Assembly (NCBI GenBank): GCA_030765045.1 | Contig: CM060967.1 | Span: 169,076,251 to 169,140,250 of the forward strand | Reading direction: 5' to 3' | From: Tenodera sinensis | Lineage: Eukaryota > Arthropoda > Insecta > Mantodea > Mantidae | DNA: 64,000 bases | Shown: positions 55,924 to 64,000 of the stretch, piece by piece | Layout: the number at the start of each line of letters is the position of its first letter | How positions within the stretch are numbered: the first letter of the stretch is position 1 | The notes under the pieces: model-generated | The model's input: the letters and a program-made list of their open reading frames with translations, nothing else | Database searches by the model: none | Told to the model about the DNA's origin: nothing | Translations under genes and position numbers: made by a program

Positions 55924-57583
55924 ATATTTATTAACGATCTGCCACAACAAATACAAGAATCAAGTGTGAAGTGTGCACTATTTGCTGATGACTTAGTAAT
56001 GTGGACTTCAAAACCAAAAAGCAAAAGTACAGAACTAGAAAAAACCATGCAACAATCCTTAACCAAATTACAAAGGTTAACCAAAGAAAATTTAATGACT
56101 GTTAATACAACAAAATCAAACTATCAAATCTTTTTACTAAGAAAAAAGTCACTAAAAATAAAACTAAATTTTGAGGGTCAACAATTACCAGAAACAAAGG
56201 AAGCAAAGTATTTAGGAGTTACATTTGATACTAAACTTACATGGACCAAACAAATAGAAAATGTAATACAAAGAGCAGAGAGGCGCCTTTCTCTGTTAAA
56301 ACGTCTAACAGGAATGAAGTGGGGATGTTCCAGAGCAACTCTTAACACAACATACAATGTATATATAAAGCCATTATTTACTTACTGCAGTGAAGTTCTT
56401 GTAACAGCAAACACAAAAAAGATTCAAATCTTTCAAAACCAAAGTCTGAGATTAATTACAGGTTCTATCAAAACCACACCAATAGCAGCTATGGAAATAC
56501 TAATCAACCAATACCCCATTGAATATGAAATAGAAAAAGCGGCTCTTATTCAACACGAAAAGTTGATCAGACTCCCATTCAATACATGGCACAAGTCAAA
56601 TTTTACACATACACTAAAGACTCAGGAGAGCTTTCTTTCCAAAATTCAAGACATCAAGAAGAATGTATACCTTCCTAATTCAAAGGAAAACTTCATATCT
56701 AAAGTCAATCCAACACATACATTAGACATCACATGTTATTTACACCTGACAGAAGAAGTTAAGAAAAGTGATACTCCAACTAGTGTCCTAAAATTATTGG
56801 CATTAGAGACAATCCATACTAGATTTCCAGAACATGAGTGGCTCCATATTTATACTGATGGATCGTTGATATCAAACCAAGATGGAGCAGGTGCTGGAGT
56901 CACATGTCACCTCTTTTCCTGTTACAAATCTTTAAGTTATGGAACTACAAACTTTGAGGGATAAATTGAAGCAATTCGAATGGCCCTACAAAATCTTTTG
57001 TACAGAATTTCACATTTTCAGCAAGCAGTTATTCTCTCAGATTCCAGCGCAGCAATTATAGCAATTACTTCCAAGTTGTCACCAAAATACCAAACAATTA
57101 TAGATTGTTGGAAAATCCTTACCCATCTAACAGCACTTCAAAAACACCTAGTCTTCCAATGGATACCAGCTCACTGTGGACGGAGTGGTAATGAGAAAGC
57201 TGATTTTCTTGCAAAAAAGGGTACCGGTAATGTGCAGAAATCAATAGTTAATTTACCATTTTATGCAGCTAAAAGATTAGTCAACTCTGAATTCAAAAAA
57301 ATTATTGAAAAATATTACTATGAAAAATCAAAGAATAAAGATGGGGACTACCAAACATTCAAACAGTAATTCCTGAGAATCCTCGAAAAACAGCAGTTGC
57401 AACCTTCAGGTTGATTACAGGACATGATTGTCTGGCAAAACATTTAAACAGAATTGGGATATATTCTTTACCACTCTGTCCTCTATGTGATCTGCAAGAG
57501 GAAATGGACCAAGACCACCTTCAAATATGCCCGGCCACTTCTAATGCCCCATTCATCAGTGAAAAAAAAAAATGTTTGAATGT

Positions 57584-57860
57584 AATCTCACCCAAAATTC
57601 TTGATTTTACTTCCATAAAATTTCTGATGACGTTGTTATCTCTTCTGGAAGTTCTCGCTGCTCGCCTCCAGAAGTTGCCAGTAATTTGATTTCTGTGGTG
57701 TATGGAGGTGGCCATATATCAACACCGTAAGTTATTATACTTTTGACAATACTATTATAAGTATGTCTCTTTGTTTTGTTGCTAATATTTTTGGCACATA
57801 GAACTTCAATTAGTGTTGACATTGCTATATCCCCAGATTACTCCCTTAGTCAGGTTTTCC
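57584..57860 (-). mobile_element. Outer LINE, RT thumb part (nest level 1)
   Basis: Minus strand reads LIEVLCAKNISNKTKRHTYN, SIVKSIITYGVDIWP, then frameshifted RRAARTSRRDNNVIRN and FMEVKSRILGEI: the post-palm thumb of an L1/RTE-like LINE (KxxxYNxIVKSIxxYGxxxW). It stops at the inner LINE's insertion point and resumes at 54741. Confidence 0.75.
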
Positions 57861-58865
57861 GTTGTTGTTTAACTATTAATCACATTTTAAATAAAATAAC
57901 ATGAAATTTGACCTTTTTTCCTTCCCTTGAATTAAAGAAATTGACAATAAACTAAACAAATATTCCTTTAACGACTTTCATATTGAGAATACACTGTGGA
58001 AATGGCTACATATAAAATTTTAAATCATACTTTGCCCATTTTCAGCGCTTTACTTTCCGGTCTTTCTACAAACGTATACCCAGAATATTAAAACTCAGTA
58101 TATAGATAGTCTTTCGCCTTATAAACCGTTTTAATTTGCAGATCTTTCCGCGTGTTTATGAAACGTCAAAAAAATGTGTGGTTGACGTTAATATACATAT
58201 TGATGTAGAGCCGAGCCGCTTTTCGTGTTCGTTGAATCTTAAAATACCATATTCCATATTTATTTGGCGGAACGTTTCAAACATTTTTGTTCCCAAATCT
58301 CTCATTCCTACGGGAGGCATAACATATAGACTGTCTACTCTAAGGATTTGTGATGTGTGTGTTACATTCAATTGTTTTTATCCACAGTAACCTGTTTGTT
58401 TTATCTTTGCAAATGATGTTCAACGGCAGGCACTTCGGTAGTCCGATCCTTCCATCCTAGCACATGGAAACAAGGAGAGAAAGAGAAGTTAGGTATTCTG
58501 TGATAACTATAGTCAGGTTTCAGACCTGATGGAAATTTTACTACATCTTCGATATTCTCAATTGAAGTAAAGTACCTGGGTGACCAAGCTTCGCTCGGCG
58601 ATTTTCGCCTCTGGTTTTGAGAAATGTTTTTTATAGAAGAAGATACTTGTTTAGATAAACCTGAATGTTAACTATATAAAACGTTTTGTCACAATTGTTA
58701 AGAGTCATTTCCGAGATACAAGAGATATAGAAATTCATATAAATATTTCACAAACACCATTTCTACTCCTTAACGCAAACCTACCCCAGATATGCACCTA
58801 GTTAGAGGCTTTCGTCGAGCATTTTTTCCATTATGGAGTTATTTTCCATTATTTTTTATAGAATA
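57861..58865. other. Unassigned sequence
   Basis: No recognised gene or element apart from a short open frame at 58136-58390. Confidence 0.35.
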
Positions 58866-59552
58866 GAAGAGTGAGTAGAGAAAGAGATGTGAAAGATGTG
58901 AATGTGTTACCTAAAAGTGAGAAGAGAAAACAGTATGAATATAATATGTAGCATTTCTATTTCAAACATACGGAAAATTGTGAGACTTATTTTAAAAGTG
59001 GGGATAAAAATGTTTTTTTTTTTTTGTAATATCACGTTTTTATGGAAAATTGTTTATGGAAGAGTGAATAGAGAAAGCGATGTGAACGTGTTACCTAAAA
59101 GTGAGTAGAGAAACGAGTATGAATGTAATATGCAGCATCTCTATTTCAAACATACAGAAAATTTTATGGGTTCGTTTTAGAAGAGTGAGTAGAAAAAGAG
59201 ATGTGAATGCGTTAGGTAAAAGTGAGTAAGAAACCACTGTGAATGTAATATGCAGCATGTCTACTTCAAACATACAGAAAGTTGTATGATTTCTTTGTAG
59301 AAGAGTGAGTAGAAAAAACACTGTGAATTGCGTTACTTAAAAGTGAGAAGAGAAAACAGTGTGAATGTAACAGCATTTCTATCTCAAACACACAGAACAT
59401 GGTATGACTTACTATAAAAGCGGAGATAAAATGGTTTTTGGTGTAAAATCGCGTTTTTTATGGAAAATTCTTTATAGAGGAGTGAGTAGAGAAAGAGATG
59501 TGAATGTGTTACCTAAAAGTGAGTAGAGAAAACACTGTGAATGTAATATGTA
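58866..59552. repeat. Tandem array, five units of ~120 or ~185 bp
   Basis: Units begin GAAGAGTGAGTAGAGAAAGA at about 58866, 59059, 59180, 59300 and 59477. Each has GAATGTGTTACCTAAAAGTG and TATGAATGTAATATGCAGC. Longer units carry an extra AAAAGTGGGGATAAAAATG to TTTTTATGGAAAATTG segment. The start of each unit resembles the family A right end (GAGTAGAGAAAGTCATGTGA). Confidence 0.85.
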
Positions 59553-59574
59553 TGTATACAAAAATTTAACCAAA

Positions 59575-59810
59575 CCTTTAGGGCCGTTTCTGAAATACCG
59601 GGAATGTATATACAAGAATTGCTCTGTAGAAGCGAGAATAAAAAATGTTATTTTTTATGTAAAATAGCGTTTTTTTCGGGAATTACACCTATATAGCTGA
59701 AGCAAAACCCTATCTGAATACAAAATTTGATCGAAATTGTTAGAGCCGTTTCCAAGTTGCGCAGAATAAATAAATATATACAAGAATTGCTCGTTTAAAT
59801 ATATAAGATA
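59575..59810 (+). mobile_element. RTE-like LINE 3' ends, two partial copies
   Basis: Both end in ATATACAAGAATTGCTC, preceded by TTAGAGCCGTTTCCAAGTTG or TTAGGGCCGTTTCTGAAAT. This phrase is typical of RTE-like LINE 3' ends in insects. No coding part remains. Confidence 0.5.
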
Positions 59811-59865
59811 TCACCCACGCTCACACGACTCTTAATTTCTTCACCTTGCATTCTCGTTTACGATA

Positions 59866-60085
59866 TTTTGTACTTTCTGTACCACGTGTAGTAAAGTAGA
59901 GGAAGTATTGTATTCCACCCAACAATGCGATTTCGAGATTTCACCGGAAACATATGTTTTGAGGCTCCCTGAAAAAAAAAGCAAGAAAAGGGTCCGCGCG
60001 TGTGTGTTTGTCAACATCGTAACTAAAAAACGAAGTCACCAAAGTTAGGATTCCTTCAAGGATGCGACCCAAGAATATTTATAAT
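59866..60085 (+). repeat. Family A dispersed repeat, left part
   Basis: GTACTTTCTGTACCACGTGTA with GTAGAGGAAGTATTGTATTC, TTCACCGGAAACATATGTTT, and a seed reduced to GCGCGTGTGTGTTTG. Stops at the S1 SINE region. Confidence 0.8.
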
Positions 60086-60164
60086 AGTATTGTCAAAAGT
60101 ATAACTTACGCCGCTGATATACGGCCACTTACACACACTACACAAATTAACTTACTGGCAAGAG

Positions 60165-60290
60165 AAATGGACTGCCGCCCAGACGCTGCTTCGTCCACCA
60201 CAAATACCACTTGCGGGTCCCTGTGATGGGACCTGGGGCGCCTTGGTGAGAGGCGAACGCTCTCAACGCTCGGCCACGGCGCCGTCTACA
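60165..60290 (-). mobile_element. SINE family S1, head and partial body
   Basis: Minus strand reads GGCGCCGTGGCCGAGCGTTG (A box) and continues to GACCCGCAAGTGGTATTTG and GGACGAAGCAGCGTCTGGG. The B-box region is damaged (CCAGGTCCCATCACAGGG). Confidence 0.75.
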
Positions 60291-60389
60291 GACAATTAAG
60301 TGCAGAGCTTGTTGAAATATGGAATTTACATTCTATACATTACTTTGTGCACTGAACCATTTGGGAAACATTCATGTCTCAACTTTCAA

Positions 60390-60655
60390 GTAATAGTTTT
60401 CTCAATTGGCAAGTCTCATTAATTATTTTTTAATTTTTTTACCGTGGAAATAGAATGAAATTCAAAAGCCATTACATAGCGAGCAGCTTTAAAAGATTTG
60501 ACTGTCGCTTAAAGCCTACTGCATCCTAATATTCCCCTTACGCATACAAGGAAATAGGCAGTAAGATAATTTGTACAAATGTTTTTCTCAACTAACACGA
60601 AGAAGATATAGGAATAAGAGTTTGTAAGAATGGTTAGTACAAAAGTAGAGAAAGT
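60390..60655 (+). repeat. Family A dispersed repeat, right half
   Basis: TTAAAAGATTTGACTGTCGC, ATTCCCCTTACGCATACAAG and right end TTAGTACAAAAGTAGAGAAA. With 59866-60085 it may be one copy split by the S1 insertion, although some interior is missing. Confidence 0.8.
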
Positions 60656-61639
60656 TCATATTGTTTTGTTTTCTTGTCTACTTTATTCTGGTCCGTACTT
60701 TGCATGCCCATGAATAGGACATATCTGTTGCGGTTACATAACTGGGAAAGTGTGAGAGATTCACTTTAACTTGTGTGGAAGGAGTCAGGACACGACCCAG
60801 GTACTGTTACTTGCCTTCCACTGGAACCAATTTATGGACGTTCGTGTCCCAGAGCACAACAGCTTCTCGGAAGAAAGGAACAGAAAAGATTGGAGTAGCC
60901 ATTTAGGTTCTAATTCTATCTCTTTCTTCTCTTTTTTTTATTTCATATATTACTTTTCTTCCCTCCCAACCCCTGGAATCTTCGTTGTATTATTACCTCA
61001 AGTTTTATCTCTCCGGGCTGTGCCCAACCGAAGTCGTACAAAACTCTTTTTGGCAACGAGCTTAGAGATTTTCAGGAATTGCCTCCGCTGCCCTCTCCCC
61101 CCCCCTCCCCCCACCACCCGATGAAGATTTTTCCAAAGTTCGAACCTAACTTTTCTTCTTTCTTTGCCCCTCCCCCGGGTGGGCAGGGGTAGAAATCAGC
61201 AGTAACTTGTGTCGCCAATTAAAGTAGCAATTTTTCGTTCTCCTCCTAGCTATCCACACCATAGCACGTTACGCCCCCCACCCTCCCCCGCCAAGCCTCG
61301 TTTTCCGTTACTTGTACAGTAATTTGCAGCGCGAAATAAGTTTCTTGTTAGGAAATAGCATACAGTACTCCCAATTAAGAAGGCTCATAATTTGTTCATC
61401 TTTGTATCCATTGCAATGAAATACTCAGCTGCTTCACGCTCAAAAATGCAAATTAGAAACCTTATTTAGGTGTTTCGAGATTATCAACGCAGGAAACAAC
61501 TATAAGTAATATATTGCTCAACTCCAATATTAATTAACAAACCTTATTATATACAAGTATGTCAAGGTGATAACAACAGCGTAGCTTGCAACATGCTGAA
61601 AATTGTATTCCATTTTATTATACCCTATTTTGACAAGTA
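60656..61639. other. Unassigned sequence, partly GC-richer
   Basis: 60780-61310 is pyrimidine- and GC-rich (CCCCCCCCTCCCCCCACC, CCCTCCCCCGGGTGGGC) with a 117-codon + frame (60771-61124) of no recognised family. The rest is AT-rich. Confidence 0.35.
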
Positions 61640-61885
61640 CGACATTCACGAATACAAAGTATTTAATGGCTCCAATCACATGACATTTTCTACTCACTCT
61701 TGTAGAAACTATGCTTAAAGCATTTCTTGTTTATCTTATTCATATTAATCGTAATAGATGATTATGTATAAATGTTTTAGTACTTGTTTCTTCGTAGATA
61801 TAACAGGAATAGAAAAATATAGAACAGAACAGTAAAATATTTTAAGAATGACCATTTACCACCTGAGAAAATTGAAATTAATAAC
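61640..61885 (-). repeat. Family A dispersed repeat, degraded right half
   Basis: CACATGACATTTTCTACTC and TTGTTTCTTCGTAGATATAAC remain recognisable; otherwise strongly diverged, among the oldest copies here. Confidence 0.55.
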
Positions 61886-61887
61886 AA

Positions 61888-62415
61888 AATATCTAATATG
61901 TTGCACTCACATGACTTTCTCTATTCTTGTACAACCATTCTTACAAACTCTTATTCCTATATCTTCGTTTCATTTGAGATAAACATTTGTACAAATTATC
62001 TGTTATCTTCTTGTAGGTAAAGGGGAATATGGGAATACAGTAGACTTTGAGTGATAGCCAAATATTTTAAAGCTTTCAAATTCCGTTCTCCCTACATAGT
62101 TAACCTATAAAAATAAATAACGAAGTTTCACACAAATAACAAGGAATATCTTCGAAAAGGTTCACTCTACAAAAATTTATTTAGACATAAATTGTGTTTT
62201 AGCAAGATCTACATTTTTTGTAGAGTTAGATTTCATGTACCTCTTACGGTTTACCAGTTACGCAAAAGTCATCAAGAGTAAATAGAACTATATGAGGTAT
62301 AGCCAGAAAATTCAAGATATAAATTTCATTTGTCATAAAAATATCTCAAACAGATAACATTTTAATCAAAATCGTTAGAGCCATTTTCAAGGAAATCAAG
62401 AGTTTCGATCAGTGT
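61888..62415 (-). repeat. Family A dispersed repeat, right two thirds
   Basis: From ATATGTTGCACTCACATGAC to AATCGTTAGAGCCATTTTCA; the left third with seed and hairpin is missing. Confidence 0.85.
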
Positions 62416-63388
62416 GTCAAGGAGTGAGAGACACATCGCGTCAAAGCGAGGAAGTTTTAACGAGCGTCGAGTACTTGTGTCGTGGAGTTAGTATATGAGA
62501 AACAAAAAAGTGAAGAGTGAAAGGTCTGAGTCGAAGTTACGAGAAGAAAACAGTTGTGGGACTGTAGACTATGTTAGCGTCAGTAAAAGAAACCTTTTTT
62601 CTGTGCAAAAGTTCAGAAGTAAAAAGCAATAGCCCCCTGTCAGTAGACTTACTGGCATGTTCCGACACAGCGGCGACGCTGATGTGATCCTGGCATCGTT
62701 AACAAACAACAAAAAAGGACTACAGTTTGTATTTTTGTGCAGTAAGATTTTATCCATCTCTCATGTTTATTAATTACACTTATTGGACTTTATTCATTGA
62801 TCTCTGTCATTTCAGCTTGTGTTATTGGAGTCCACATAATAAAGTCAATATTGAATGGGAAAATTCATTTAAGCACTGCGAAACATACACCAGTAAAATA
62901 ACAAAGCCGGGATATTAAAGAATACAGAATAAAATAGAACAAGGATATTCATACGCCAGACCTTTTGTTAGTCTACAAATCATGCGCATTTCCACTACCT
63001 GAAAATGATGAACAAAAGAGTGTAAGAAGCAAAGAAAATTCAGTTTATGAAATAAAACCGAATAGCGAAAGCTTCTAATAATAACTTGTATTAAAAGTTG
63101 AGGAAATAGGAACTACAAGCAACTATTCAATATGAATTCAATATATTCAAAATAATATTAGGGCCATTCAAGAACTATAAGTTCGACATGACTGACTCAG
63201 TGTGTTTAACATTTTTGTTCTTAAGGTTACTGTAACCTCTAAAAGATATTACTCTAGTTACTGCGGAATCGTTGATTCGCTAAGAAATAGAAACAACCAT
63301 ACACTCATATACACACTACACTAGAATACACACACACATACACACATATAGAGGAACAACGCATAAGCAGGAACACGCAATAACATGA
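62416..63388. other. Unassigned sequence
   Basis: 62420-62720 has a composition unlike the repeats (GTCGTGGAGTTAGTATATGAG, GACTGTAGACTATGTTAGCG) and may be an untranslated or LTR-type sequence; nothing decisive. Short CA runs near 63325. Confidence 0.35.
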
Positions 63389-63645
63389 TAGCATCTAGTT
63401 CCCAAGGTCGCGGGTTCAAACACGGTGGCGGGCGCCGGATTTTTTCGGCCGTAAAAATCCTTAGCACGGCTTCCTTCGGAAGGAAAGTAAAGTCGGTGGT
63501 CCTGTGTTGTATATTTACGGCACGTAAAAGATTTTCAAGTCTGCTAGAATCCTCTGAGCAAAATTAAGCGGTCTTTCACGCCCAATGTAGGATAGAATGC
63601 TGAGAACCATAGCAATTAAAGTGCATCCATAAATAAAAACTTCAT
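63389..63645 (+). mobile_element. SINE family S2
   Basis: B-box region GGTCGCGGGTTCAAACACGG, body TTTTCGGCCGTAAAAATCC, CTTCCTTCGGAAGGAAAGTA and CCTCTGAGCAAAATTAAGC, end AGTGCATCCATAAATAAAAA. The A-box half is absent or degraded. Confidence 0.8.
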
Positions 63646-63649
63646 CTGA

Positions 63650-63990
63650 TAAATACAAACACAAACACAAACACTAACGTACAGACACATACACACACCA
63701 ACAGATACATACACATACGCACATAAACTCACCCAGACATATACACATACACATGCACACGCAAACACAAAAAACATACATACCAACGCACAAACACACA
63801 TGCTAACACACACACACACATGCACGTGCATACATACACATATACGCATATTCACACACACCCATACACGTAGAAACACATGCACACATAGAAACGCATG
63901 CATACAAACACATAAAAACATACGTAGAAACGTATAAACACACACACATACAACACAAACACAAAAACACAGGCACACAAACATACATAA
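63650..63990. repeat. CA-rich imperfect microsatellite
   Basis: ACACAAAC, ACATACAC and ACGCACAC variants for about 340 bp at the window edge. It directly follows the S2 SINE end and may have started from its A-rich tail. Cys/Val-rich open frames on the minus strand are artefacts. Confidence 0.9.
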
Positions 63991-64000
63991 AGTTTCTGTC

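Larger units (their letters stand above)
54742..57572 (+). mobile_element. Inner 5'-truncated LINE with RT, RNase H and poly(A) (nest level 2)
   Basis: From 54742 to a poly(A) at 57562-57572, with target duplication TGTTTGAATGT on both sides. RT pieces: VPAEWRKAIIVPLLKKDK, NYRPIALTSIIAKVMEKM, LLQGAVLSTTLFNI, then after an LTR insertion INDLPQQIQES, CALFADDLVMWTS (intact catalytic box) and EAKYLGVTFDTKLTW. RNase H: IYTDGSLISNQDGAG, a stop just before the catalytic-Glu region, ILSDSSAAI, WIPAHCGRSGNEKADFLA. C-terminal CPLCDLQEEMDQDHLQICP finger. Few disabling changes apart from the insertion, so relatively young. I/LOA-type because of RNase H. Confidence 0.88.

Noticed and set aside
63616..63988. 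A Cys/Val-rich secreted protein on the minus strand
   Set aside because: Translation of a CA-rich imperfect microsatellite.

Overview
This is a stretch of animal nuclear DNA, almost certainly from an insect with a large, AT-rich, repeat-laden genome. Two host genes are clear. One is the terminal exon of a CYP4-type cytochrome P450 (575-915). The other is a three-exon insect-type GMC oxidoreductase (5584-9145). Both have standard GT-AG introns, and no bacterial-style gene spacing is visible. The transposon set (jockey-, I- and RTE/L1-like LINEs, mariners, hAT, tRNA-derived SINEs) also fits an insect. A polyneopteran such as a cockroach, termite or stick insect is my guess from genome texture only; nothing in the window proves it.

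Layout. 1-9.2 kb holds the two genes, both on the + strand. Their introns and spacer contain SINEs, a mariner remnant and copies of a dispersed non-coding repeat that I call family A. From 9.2 to 25 kb there are mariner fragments, degenerate LINE 3' ends with long simple-sequence tails, a 360-bp TTA array, a precise 11 x 99-bp tandem array and a 5'-truncated jockey LINE. From 25 to 36 kb there is an internally deleted jockey element that keeps ORF1, part of the endonuclease and the tail, plus an LTR-like sequence and a GTGTGGG minisatellite with a LINE tail inserted in it. From 38 to 49 kb there are two weak exon candidates, a hAT transposase relic, a pair of ~0.5-kb direct repeats and a nearly full-length but decayed I-like LINE with endonuclease, reverse transcriptase and RNase H. 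From 51 to 58 kb there are SINEs, a mariner, and a four-level nest of insertions with readable target-site duplications. From 58 to 64 kb there is a second tandem array, RTE-like tails, more family A copies and SINEs.

The most unusual component is family A. It is a ~0.75-0.8-kb element without coding capacity, present here in more than 25 full or partial copies on both strands. It has a hairpin at one end and a short stem at the other, with the motif ACTTTCTCTAC inverted near the two ends. An internal simple-sequence seed has expanded into different satellites in different copies, and several copies break at that point. Family A right ends lie just upstream of two splice acceptors of the GMC gene and one candidate exon.

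No operon, CRISPR array or clear canonical tRNA or rRNA gene was seen. Apart from the two genes, nearly everything that could be identified is transposon-derived or simple sequence. All family assignments rest on reading motifs by eye; boundaries of old repeats are approximate to tens of bases.
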